Assembly: GCA_028820215.1 (NCBI GenBank)
Contig: JAPPKD010000266.1
Coordinates: forward strand, 1-64,000
DNA: 64,000 nucleotides
From: Spirochaetaceae bacterium
GTDB taxonomy: Bacteria > Spirochaetota > Spirochaetia > SZUA-6 > Bin103
Direction of reading: 5' to 3'
Shown here: piece after piece, positions 49,852 through 57,596 of the stretch
How positions within the stretch are numbered: the stretch's first letter is position 1
How the letters are laid out: every line of letters starts with the position of its first letter
Position numbers and translations under genes: made by a program
Notes under the pieces: model-generated
What the model saw: only the letters and a program-made list of their open reading frames with translations
Databases searched by the model: none
What the model was told of the DNA's origin: nothing

Positions 49852-49869
49852 AAGTATAGACTTCCGGCC

Positions 49870-50721
49870 ATGGCATACACAAACGGCGCGTCGGCCGGGC
49901 CGATTCACGCGGGCGAGCGGTTCACGGAGGCAGAGACGAAGCGGATCATGGAGGCGTTGAGTCGCGACGGGTATTGCTTCCTGGGCACGTCGATCCTGGA
50001 GCAGGACGAGGTGGCCGCGCTCCGCGACGCCATGGAGCGCATGATCGCCGATCCCGCGATGCAGGAGGACCAGCCCGGCAACCATCGCAAGGCCAGGTCG
50101 CTGATGCGGATGTTCGAGTACGACCGCTCCTTCCGCGACCTGATCGTGCGCGAGCCGTTCGCCAGTCTTGCGGAGGAGGTGCTGGACGACCAGTGCCACG
50201 TCATGGGCCAGAACGCGCTGTTCACGGAGCCCAATCCCGACGCCACGGCCGACGGTCCGGGAGGCTGGCACCTCGACGACCTGGTGCAGTTCCCGCTGCC
50301 GCCGGAGATCCCCCGCCACGATCCCGGTGTGCCGCTGCCGTGCAACGTCATGCAGCTCTTCACGCCGCTGACCAGCATCGACTCGGTCGCGTGCGGGCCG
50401 ACGCAGCTGGTGCCGCAGAGCCACTACGCGGGCCGCCGCCCGACGGTCCAGGACCGCCCGCACTTCGACGGCAACGGGCCGGTGTCGATCCTGGCCGAGC
50501 CGGGCGACGCCTACATCTTCAACAACCAGGTCTGGCACCGCGGCGCGCCCAACGCCTCGGACCGCCGCCGGCTGCTCGGCGGAGCCACCTACAGCAAGCG
50601 CTACGTCGCGCAGCGCTTCTACCCGTTCATCGACTACCACATGCCCGAGCACGTATGGGAGGGAGCCGGCCCGCGGCTGCAGCGGATGCTCGGCCGCCAC
50701 AAGTCCGGCTCCTACGGCTGA
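49870..50721 (+). CDS. Phytanoyl-CoA-dioxygenase-family oxygenase (copy 2)
   Basis: 283 residues. Iron ligands are in GGWHLDDLVQFPLP (H-x-D) and VWHRGAPNASDRRRLLGGATYSKRY (His plus 2-oxoglutarate-binding Arg). The N-terminus LSRDGYCFLGTSILEQDEVAALRDAMERM is a standard PhyH start, and GPTQLVPQSHYAGR the conserved G-x-x-x-x-x-P-x-S-H strand. The substrate is unknown. ATG 49870 has no ribosome site but a TATAGA box 9 nt upstream, so it is probably leaderless. The EamA gene follows 40 nt downstream on the same strand. Confidence 0.87.
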   Translation: MAYTNGASAGPIHAGERFTEAETKRIMEALSRDGYCFLGTSILEQDEVAALRDAMERMIADPAMQEDQPGNHRKARSLMRMFEYDRSFRDLIVREPFASLAEEVLDDQCHVMGQNALFTEPNPDATADGPGGWHLDDLVQFPLPPEIPRHDPGVPLPCNVMQLFTPLTSIDSVACGPTQLVPQSHYAGRRPTVQDRPHFDGNGPVSILAEPGDAYIFNNQVWHRGAPNASDRRRLLGGATYSKRYVAQRFYPFIDYHMPEHVWEGAGPRLQRMLGRHKSGSYG

Positions 50722-50761
50722 GCGCTCCGGGCAGCCTCTGATGCAACGATGAGATAAGGGC

Positions 50762-51715
50762 GTGCCTCCGCTCGCCGTCGGCATCGTCCTGTTCTCGACG
50801 ATCCTGCACGCCGGCTGGAACCTGGTCGCCAAGCAGCGCAGCGACTCGTGGGCGACGTTCCTGCAGATCCTGTTCACGATCAGCATCCCGGCCGTCCTCA
50901 TAGCTGCCTGGGCCGAGCTGTTCATGAGGGGCATCCTGCCCCTTGTATGGCCGTTCCTGCTGGGGGCGAGCTGCTCGCAGGCGGTCTACTTCCTGGGGCT
51001 GACCCTGGGCTACCGCGCGGGCGACCTGGGGGTCGTATACCCGGTGACGAGGGCGCTGCCGGTGCTGTTCCTGGGCGGGTTCGACCTGGTCCGGAGCCTG
51101 TCGCCGAGCGTGTTGGGGTGGCTGGGGCTTGCCCTGGTGGCGGCGGGATGCCTGGTCATTTCGTCGGCCGGCAGTCCGCGCCGCGCAGGCGAGGCAGGCG
51201 TGCGGAGGCCCCGCATGCTGCATGCCACGATCGGGTGGGCGGTGGTCGGCGCAGTCGGTACCGTCGGCTACACCGCGTTCGACAAGCTGGCGGCGGAGGC
51301 GCTGACCCGCGCGTACGGCGGCGGGCTGATCGACGCGATCCAGTACGGCCTCTGGGAGTTCATCCTCACCACCGTCCTGTACCCGCCGCTGTTGGTGATG
51401 GCCATGCGGGCGAGTGCCCGCAGGCGCGCGGGGGCGGATTCGGGCGCACCCGCATCGTGGCGGTCATGGCGCACGTACCTCGGCGACTGGCGCATCGCCG
51501 CGGTCGGACTCAGCATGTTCGCGGCCTATGCGCTGGTGCTCTGGGCCTACCAGCTCTCCGAGCGCGCCAGCTACGTGGTGGCGCTGCGCCAGTTCAGCAT
51601 CGTCCTGGGCGTGGTCGCCGCCGCGATCCTGATGCGGGAGCGGGCGCCGGTGGTGCGCATCGGCGCGGCGGTCGTGATCGTGGCCGGCATCGCCCTGGTG
51701 TCGGTGGCGCCGTAG
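50762..51715 (+). CDS. EamA/DMT-family transporter
   Basis: 317 residues with about ten hydrophobic helices in two EamA repeats: LFSTILHAGWNLVAKQRSDSW and GLTLGYRAGDLGVVYPVTRALPVLF in the first half, AYQLSERASYVVALRQFSIVLGVVAAAILMRERAPVVRIGAAVVIVAGI in the second. The R-x-x-P-V and E-R motifs are typical of DMT exporters of metabolites or amino acids. GTG 50762 with TAAGGG upstream is the start. It may be co-transcribed with the PhyH gene; if so it might export the hydroxylated product. Confidence 0.85.
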   Translation: MPPLAVGIVLFSTILHAGWNLVAKQRSDSWATFLQILFTISIPAVLIAAWAELFMRGILPLVWPFLLGASCSQAVYFLGLTLGYRAGDLGVVYPVTRALPVLFLGGFDLVRSLSPSVLGWLGLALVAAGCLVISSAGSPRRAGEAGVRRPRMLHATIGWAVVGAVGTVGYTAFDKLAAEALTRAYGGGLIDAIQYGLWEFILTTVLYPPLLVMAMRASARRRAGADSGAPASWRSWRTYLGDWRIAAVGLSMFAAYALVLWAYQLSERASYVVALRQFSIVLGVVAAAILMRERAPVVRIGAAVVIVAGIALVSVAP

Positions 51716-51742
51716 CGGCGGCGCGCACGGTGCAGGGGCCGG

Positions 51743-52534
51743 TCAGCCGATCAGCAGGGACTCGGCGCCGTCGATCCACACCTCGGTGCCGGTGATGTGG
51801 CGTGCGTCGTCGGAGGCCAGGAACGCCACCAGCTTGCCGATCTGTGCCGGGTCGCCGGCCTTGCCGCCGGTCAACGGGATGGATCCGCGCGGGTAGTCGG
51901 AGCGATCCGCCCGCATCTCGATGCCGTCGATGTTCCGCGGGAAGGTGTTTTCGTCGATCTCGGACTCGAACCAGCCGGGGCAGACGGCGTTGACCCGGAC
52001 ACGCGCCGGCCCCAGTTCCACCGCCAGCTTCTTGGCGAAGGTGACCTGCGCCGCCTTGGAGGCGGAATACACCGACGAGCCGGTGACGCTGAACATGCGC
52101 GTCCCCTGCACGGAGGAGCAGATCGCGATCGAGCCGCCCGCGCGCTTGAGATGCGGAACCGCGTACTTGACGGTGAGGAAGGTGCCCTTGAGGTTGATGT
52201 CGATGGTGGCGTCCCACTCCTGTGGGGTGATCTCCTCGACCGGCGCCCACACGCCGTTGATGCCGGCGTTCGCGAACACGATGTCCAGCCGCCCGCAGGC
52301 GGCGACCAGCGCGTCGACCGCCGCCGCCATCTGATCGGCCTGCGAGACGTCCGCGGTCAGCGCGAGCGCCTGTCCTCCGTCCGCCTCGATCTCCGCCACG
52401 GTCTGCTCGATCTGGCTGGTCGTGCGGGAGAGCACGCCCACGCTCGCGCCCTCACGGGCCAGCTCCAGGGCGGCGGCCTTGCCGATACCGGAGCCGGCGC
52501 CGGTCACCAGCGCGGCCTGTCCTTCGAACTTCAT
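51743..52534 (-). CDS. Short-chain dehydrogenase/reductase
   Basis: 263 residues, classical SDR. ALVTGAGSGIGKAAALELAREGASVGVLSR is the TGxxxGxG cofactor motif; the Arg after the second strand suggests NADP or NAD, undecided. FANAGINGVW, the catalytic Ser in CSSVQGT, and Y-x-x-x-K in SSVYSASKAAQ are intact. VNAVCPGWFESEI and GTEVWIDGAESLLIG follow. AGGAGGG lies 6-8 nt before ATG 52532-52534. The substrate is unknown. Confidence 0.92.
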   Translation of the reverse strand: MKFEGQAALVTGAGSGIGKAAALELAREGASVGVLSRTTSQIEQTVAEIEADGGQALALTADVSQADQMAAAVDALVAACGRLDIVFANAGINGVWAPVEEITPQEWDATIDINLKGTFLTVKYAVPHLKRAGGSIAICSSVQGTRMFSVTGSSVYSASKAAQVTFAKKLAVELGPARVRVNAVCPGWFESEIDENTFPRNIDGIEMRADRSDYPRGSIPLTGGKAGDPAQIGKLVAFLASDDARHITGTEVWIDGAESLLIG

Positions 52535-52633
52535 CTATCACCCTCCTGCGCCATCGACATGGATGCGGTCTGACTGGCCATGAATATAGACTATGCGAAA
52601 CATGATGGACCGCCTGGGCAGGGCCCCGCCGCG

Positions 52634-52993
52634 ATGCAGCGCAGTGAAGACGTGATCGGGCTCAGCCTGACGCCAGGCGAGGGCGCGTGGTTGGAGGCAT
52701 ACCGAAGCTCGCTCCGGCAGCGCCATCCGGGCAGCGTCGTGCGTATGCTCGTGTACGGGTCGAAGGCTCGTGGAGACGCCCATCCGGACAGCGACCTGGA
52801 CGTCCTGATCATCGTCCGGAACGACGCGACTCATCTCAAGCGTGCTCTGCGCAGAGTCGGCTACGATCTGGCGGCGACATCGGATGCCGTGCCCTCAATC
52901 ATGGCGTATACGCTCGACGAGTGGAACGAACGGAGCGCGCGGGGGTATCCGTTCCAGTGTGCCGTCGAGCGCGACGGTGTGTCGGTTCTGTGA
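52634..52993 (+). CDS. MNT-type minimal nucleotidyltransferase (second pair)
   Basis: 119 residues. VRMLVYGSKARGDAHPDSDLDVLIIV carries the GS-x-x-R-G and D-x-D motifs of MNT proteins; VPSIMAYTLDEWNERSARGYPFQCAVERDGVSVL is the C-terminal part with the third strand. ATG 52634 (MQRSEDV) is preferred because homology begins near there; ATG 52580 would add 18 unusual residues. Neither has a clear ribosome site. GTGA overlap links it to the HEPN gene at 52990. Confidence 0.82.
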   Translation: MQRSEDVIGLSLTPGEGAWLEAYRSSLRQRHPGSVVRMLVYGSKARGDAHPDSDLDVLIIVRNDATHLKRALRRVGYDLAATSDAVPSIMAYTLDEWNERSARGYPFQCAVERDGVSVL

Positions 52994-53403
52994 ATCGAGG
53001 CCTCGTCGTCGGCGAGTGGGTTCGGGCGCAGCAGACGCTGCGTGCAGCGGAGCTTCTCGTCCGGGAAGGCTTTCCCGAGGATGCAGTGTCGAGGACGTAC
53101 TACTCGATTCTGCACGCTGCGCGTGCCGCGCTATGCGTGTGTGGCGTCGTGACCGAAAGCCACGCCGGTGCGCGCCGAATGTTTGGCAAACACCTGGTTC
53201 TTTCGGGAGCCATCGAGCGTGAGTGGGCGAGGTATCTGGGCGAGAGCCTGGATGATCGCCTCGCCGCAGATTACGACATTGGAACCTCTTGCTCGGTAGA
53301 GCAAGCACGAGAAGAGTGCACAAGAGCCGGGGAGTTCTTGTCGCGGATTCGGCGTTATCTCATCGACAACGGCTTGACCGAGAGCGAGCTGGATACCGCA
53401 TGA
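52990..53403 (+). CDS. HEPN-domain protein, partner of the second MNT
   Basis: 137 residues, helical. WVRAQQTLRAAELLVREGFPEDAVSRTYYSILHAARAALCV is the HEPN helix pair in the Y-Y-x-x-x-x-A-A-R form, and AREECTRAGEFLSRIRRYLIDNGL the last helix. It starts at GTG 52990, overlapping the MNT stop (GTGA). It is only distantly similar to the HEPN protein at 47293, so the two pairs are not recent duplicates. R-x4-6-H is not evident. Confidence 0.8.
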   Translation: MNRGLVVGEWVRAQQTLRAAELLVREGFPEDAVSRTYYSILHAARAALCVCGVVTESHAGARRMFGKHLVLSGAIEREWARYLGESLDDRLAADYDIGTSCSVEQAREECTRAGEFLSRIRRYLIDNGLTESELDTA

Positions 53404-53463
53404 GATCGCCTCATCATCATGAACGGCCACACACACCGCTGCCGATAGGAGGTTGAGACGAAC

Positions 53464-54984
53464 ATGAAACGCATCGCCATCGGGCAGGTCCGGCAGGAGA
53501 CCAATTCCTTCAATCCCGTGCTCACCGAGCGCTCTCACTTCGAGGACTACGGACTGGTCACGGGCGCCGACATCGTCGAGCGCTACGGCGACGTCGGCGA
53601 GCTGTCCGGGTTCACGGAGCTGCCGAAGATCCTCGGCAGCCCGGTGGAGTGGGTCGGCCTGTGCCGGGCGGTCACCTGGTCGGGCGGGCCTCTGGCCGCC
53701 GGGCTACTGGCGGAGCTGATCGAGATGGCCGTGCAGCCGCTGCGCGCGGGCGCGGTGGACGGGGTGCTGCTCTCCCTGCACGGGGCGCAGTCGGCGGTCG
53801 ACGACCCCGACGTGTCGGGCCGCGTGCTGGAGGCGATCCGCGCGGCGGTCGGTCCCGGGACGCCGCTGGTGGCAACCCTGGACCTGCACGCCAACCTGAC
53901 GCCGCTGATGGTGCGCTCGGCGGACGTGCTGGTCGGCTACCACACCCATCCGCACGTCGACGAGGACACCACCGGCGCACGCGCCGCCGTGGTGCTGGCG
54001 CGCCTCCTGGAAACGGCCGAGCGGCCGGCGGTGAGCGCCTGGAAGATGCCGATGGTCCACAACGGCGACGGCCGCTCCACCGACCGCGGCATCCAGCGCG
54101 ACCTGTGGCGCCGCATCGTGGCGGCCGAGGGGGCGGACGACGTCGCCTCCATGGGGCTGTACCCCGTGCAGCCGTGGCTCGACGCGCCGCACCTGGGCTG
54201 GACCTTCTACCAGGCGTACTGGGGCGCCGAGCCGCCGATGGATCCGCAGGCGGTCGCGCGGGAATGCTGGGCGACGCGCGCCTACTCGGAGGCGGAGCGG
54301 TTCGTCACCCCCGACCGGCTGGTGGTGGCGGCGCGGGCTATCGACGGCGGGCCGGTGGCGGTGTCGGAGTTCCACGACTCCACCAACAGCGGCGCGCCCG
54401 GCGATAGCACACGCCTGCTGGCCGCCCTGCTGGCCGATCCGGTAGGCGAGGGGGGCGCGCTGGCCTTCTGCGTGGACCCGGAGTCGGTCGACCGCTCCAC
54501 GCGAGCGGGCGTCGGCGCCACGGTGGACCTCAAACTGGGCGGCAAGCGTGACCCGTACTCGGAGCCGCTGACGGTGACCGCGCGCGTTGAGAGGCTGGGC
54601 ACGCTGGCCTACCGGCTGAGCGGCCACGGCGGCCACAACTTCCCGGTCGACATGGGGCGCATGGCGCGCATCCGTGCCGGCGAGCTCACCGTCGTGCTGG
54701 TGGAGAAGAGCGGCCCCGGCAGCTCGCCGCTCCTCTACGAGGCGGCGGGCGCCGATCCGCGGGACTTCAAGATCGTGCTCGCCAAGAGCCCGGAGGGATT
54801 CCGCAACGACTACGAGCCGTTCGCCGCCGGCATCCTGTTCTGCGCCGCACCCGGCTCCGCGTCACCGTACCTGGAGGAGTTCCGGTTCACGCAGATCACC
54901 CGGCCGCTCTACCCGTGGGACGACCTGACCGGCATGGAGCAGGCCGGCTGGGCCGGTCCCATGGACGTGCAGGGCAGGTCCTGA
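53464..54984 (+). CDS. M81-family metallopeptidase, MlrC-like
   Basis: 506 residues. The MlrC pattern starts at KRIAIGQVRQETNSFNPVLTERSHFEDYGLVTG, continues with LLSLHGAQSAVDDPDVSGRVLEAIRAAVG, the zinc-site region TLDLHANLT and VGYHTHPHVDEDTTGARAA, and ends in the MlrC C-terminal domain (GGHNFPVDMGRMARIRAGELTVVLVEKSGPGSS). MlrC degrades linearised microcystin; most homologues have unknown amide or peptide substrates. It carries TAGGAGG 14-18 nt upstream, a little far from the ATG. It is transcribed in the same direction as the MNT-HEPN pair but is 60 nt away. Confidence 0.88.
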   Translation: MKRIAIGQVRQETNSFNPVLTERSHFEDYGLVTGADIVERYGDVGELSGFTELPKILGSPVEWVGLCRAVTWSGGPLAAGLLAELIEMAVQPLRAGAVDGVLLSLHGAQSAVDDPDVSGRVLEAIRAAVGPGTPLVATLDLHANLTPLMVRSADVLVGYHTHPHVDEDTTGARAAVVLARLLETAERPAVSAWKMPMVHNGDGRSTDRGIQRDLWRRIVAAEGADDVASMGLYPVQPWLDAPHLGWTFYQAYWGAEPPMDPQAVARECWATRAYSEAERFVTPDRLVVAARAIDGGPVAVSEFHDSTNSGAPGDSTRLLAALLADPVGEGGALAFCVDPESVDRSTRAGVGATVDLKLGGKRDPYSEPLTVTARVERLGTLAYRLSGHGGHNFPVDMGRMARIRAGELTVVLVEKSGPGSSPLLYEAAGADPRDFKIVLAKSPEGFRNDYEPFAAGILFCAAPGSASPYLEEFRFTQITRPLYPWDDLTGMEQAGWAGPMDVQGRS

Positions 54985-55056
54985 TCGAGCTCTGACAGCC
55001 GCCATGCGCCTGATCATCAGGCCGCGAGTGCGCCGGCAAGACCACGCTCCGAATCG

Positions 55057-55860
55057 TCAGGCGAGCTGGAGGACGCGCCAGCGGTCGTAGTAGGGGAGCA
55101 GGATCTCGGGCAGGTTGGCGCGGACGTCGTCGCGCAGCCGCCAGCGCAGGCGCTCGTCGACCGGTTGCGGCTTCGCATCCGGGTCATGCACGCTCCAGCC
55201 GGCGGATACGGTCAGCCGCTCCGTGTCTCTGCGGTTGAGCCCACGGTGGATGGTGTCGCCCGACCAGAAGACGGCCTGGCCCGCCTTGAGCCTGATGCTG
55301 TGCTGGCCGGGGATGTCGTCGTGACGTGTCTCCAGCAGGCAGCGCCGTTCGTGCGGCGTCCGGTAGCGGCAGTGGCTGCCGGGCACGAGCTGCAGGCTCT
55401 CGTCGTCGACAGTGGCGAGGTGCCAGCGCCAGGTCGTGCGGGGCTTGCCCAGCACCGCCATCTCGGCGTCGTAGTCCAGGTCGCGTTCCTGCTTGCCCCA
55501 GTCTCGATGCCAGCCGATCGAGTAGTGGGAGTGGTAGGGGTTGGTGAAGATCAGGATCGACCCCATGGTCAGGTCGGTGCCGATGAAGTGGTGGACGTAG
55601 TCCATGGCCGGACCGGACACCAGGTATTCGCCGAACACCGGCTCATCGAACTCCGGCGCCAGCAGGCCGCGGATGGCCCAAGGCTCGGTGTTCTGCTCGG
55701 TGGCCCAGTGGGTATAGACGTCGACCTGTCCTGACCGGACCTTGTGCTTGACGCGGCGCGCCGCGGCGGCGAGCTCGTCGAACATGCCGGGCTCGACGGC
55801 GTCATCGGCGATAAAGTAGCCGTCGGTCTCGAACTGTTCGGCCTGCTGGCGGGTGGGCAC
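55057..55860 (-). CDS. Phytanoyl-CoA-dioxygenase-family oxygenase (copy 3)
   Basis: 267 residues. The iron site is GWHRDWGKQE (H-x-D) and DTIHRGLNRRDTERLTVSAGW (His, Arg). QFETDGYFIADDAVEPGMFDELAAAARRVKHKVRSG is the N-terminal part and LQLVPGSHCRYRTPHERRCLL the central strand. GTG 55858-55860 is the start because GGAGGAGG lies 5 nt upstream; an upstream GTG at 55887 precedes that ribosome site. It is distinct in sequence from copies at 45401 and 49870. The substrate is unknown. Confidence 0.85.
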   Translation of the reverse strand: MPTRQQAEQFETDGYFIADDAVEPGMFDELAAAARRVKHKVRSGQVDVYTHWATEQNTEPWAIRGLLAPEFDEPVFGEYLVSGPAMDYVHHFIGTDLTMGSILIFTNPYHSHYSIGWHRDWGKQERDLDYDAEMAVLGKPRTTWRWHLATVDDESLQLVPGSHCRYRTPHERRCLLETRHDDIPGQHSIRLKAGQAVFWSGDTIHRGLNRRDTERLTVSAGWSVHDPDAKPQPVDERLRWRLRDDVRANLPEILLPYYDRWRVLQLA

Positions 55861-55923
55861 GGGAGCCTCCTCCGGCAACGCTACCACACCGGCTGACGAC
55901 GCACGCGCCCGTCGTGCTCAGGC

Positions 55924-57561
55924 TCAGGGTACCGCGCGGGCGATGGAGGCGGCGACCTCGTCGATCAAGCGCCGCAGAGCGGCGCCGGGCAGATCGGCGA
56001 TGTCGTTGCGCGGATGGTCCGTCGCGAGGCGCGACTCCGAGATGATCCGTCGGGCCTGATTCTTGGTCAGCGCCTTTCCCCGTTTCCTGCACCACGTGAT
56101 GAGCGATTCCCGCCACGCGGTGAGCAGGCGGGACCGGGGCCGGGCGAGGATCCCGTGCAGCACGTGGATGAGCGCGTCATCCTCGCCACCCGGAGGCTTG
56201 CGCTTCAGGAAGACCGTGCCCACGTTCCCCTCCTGGAGCCGGTCGGCAACCTCAAATCGGCTTTCGATGAGGCGGCGCAGGGAATTCGGGTGCGCGAACA
56301 GGTCCGCCACCGCCCTCTGCATCGCGCAGACCGCGAGGTCCTCCGCCTGGGAGCGCAGGCAGAGCCGGACCAGGTAATCCGCGTGGTCGGGAAAGAGGCT
56401 GGCGATGACCGCGTGCCGGCAACGCTCGAGGGTGGCGGTGGACAGATAGGCTCCCAGAGGCATCCGCTCGGCGGCCGGAACCGAGGCCAACGGTCCCTGG
56501 TCGGCGCCGACGGTCACCGCGTGCCCTGGGGCGGCGAATCCGATCAGCCGCTCGGTCACGGAATCGGGAATATTCCCCGTCGACGACTCCTTGGCCGCGT
56601 GTCCACTGGAGTAGATGCTCGCCGTCCCGGTCCAGCGCTTCGCGGCGGCGCTGCTGCGCCGCGTCGGCCGCAGCACGTACAGATCGCTGCGGTTTCCCAG
56701 CGCGGGCGCATGCCGGTATTCGTTGAATCCCGGCTCGACGGCTTCGACGACCAGGCGGAGCTCTCCGATCGCGGCCTGGACCTTGAGCGCGAGCGCTGCC
56801 TGCTGCTCGCCGACTCCGTAGGCGGCGCAGATCCGTGAGAAGGCACGTTCGTTCAGAGCCTGGATGCCGCGCAGGAGAAAGAGCTTCATGCCGGCCGGGG
56901 TGTACGGCGGATCGGTGAAGACCAGGTCGAACCGGGCCGTGAGGCTGCGCGGAAGCTCCAGCCGCAGGTCGGCGAAGAAGATCTCGATCGGCCAGCCGTG
57001 CCGCCGGCGGACGTCACCGACGAACTCCAGCACTCGCTCGTCCACGTCAGCCACGGCGATGTCGGCGCCGGGCGCGAGACGGGCGAGGGCGAGCGAGGTC
57101 AGGTCGTGGTCGCCCAGCAGCAGCACCGACGCGCCGGTCAGGTCGAACCGCTGCGACAGGAACAGCGCCCGCTTCACCACGGTCACCGCGGTGGCGGCCA
57201 CCTGGTCAAGGTGCCGGCTCGGGCCGGGACGTCCCGTCAGGTCGGCGACCACCTCGGGCAGCAGCGGGTGCCGGTGCGCCGCTTCGTACCAGGGGTCGCG
57301 GCGGTCAGGCGGCGGGCCGAACGCCGCCACGGCCGCGTCCCGAGCCCCGTCCGTGAGGCGAACACGATCATGGTGGCGGCAGAGAAACGGTTGCAGGTGG
57401 TCGAGTATCTCCGTGACGGCCCGATGGGAGAGGCGGCACCGGGCGATCAGCTCATCGGGCGTTACCGCGTTCCCGAGCTCGTGGACCACCGCCCGAACGC
57501 GGCCGAACTCCAGTCCCCATCGGCCGCGGAGCTGCGTGCAAGCCTCCTGGAGACCGTTCAT
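55924..57561 (-). CDS. BpsA-like branched-chain polyamine synthase/methyltransferase-fold protein with long C-terminal extension
   Basis: 545 residues. Residues 20-85 form a winged-helix-like part (NAVTPDELIARCRLSHRAVTEILDHLQPFL). Residues 140-260 carry the BpsA (DUF43) core: ASVLLLGDHDLTSLALARLAPGADIAVADVDERVLEFV (about 145-182) and ARFDLVFTDPPYTPAGMKLFLLRGIQAL (about 210-236). BpsA transfers aminopropyl groups to make branched spermidine derivatives. The remaining ~230 residues are unlike BpsA, which is usually about 350 residues long. The start at MNGLQEACTQ (57561) is 35 nt after the amidase stop, in the same direction. The homology-based call is moderate; methyltransferase activity is an alternative. 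Confidence 0.65.
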   Translation of the reverse strand: MNGLQEACTQLRGRWGLEFGRVRAVVHELGNAVTPDELIARCRLSHRAVTEILDHLQPFLCRHHDRVRLTDGARDAAVAAFGPPPDRRDPWYEAAHRHPLLPEVVADLTGRPGPSRHLDQVAATAVTVVKRALFLSQRFDLTGASVLLLGDHDLTSLALARLAPGADIAVADVDERVLEFVGDVRRRHGWPIEIFFADLRLELPRSLTARFDLVFTDPPYTPAGMKLFLLRGIQALNERAFSRICAAYGVGEQQAALALKVQAAIGELRLVVEAVEPGFNEYRHAPALGNRSDLYVLRPTRRSSAAAKRWTGTASIYSSGHAAKESSTGNIPDSVTERLIGFAAPGHAVTVGADQGPLASVPAAERMPLGAYLSTATLERCRHAVIASLFPDHADYLVRLCLRSQAEDLAVCAMQRAVADLFAHPNSLRRLIESRFEVADRLQEGNVGTVFLKRKPPGGEDDALIHVLHGILARPRSRLLTAWRESLITWCRKRGKALTKNQARRIISESRLATDHPRNDIADLPGAALRRLIDEVAASIARAVP

Positions 57562-57596
57562 CGATCGATCACAACCGCCGCGGGGGGCGATCCCGG

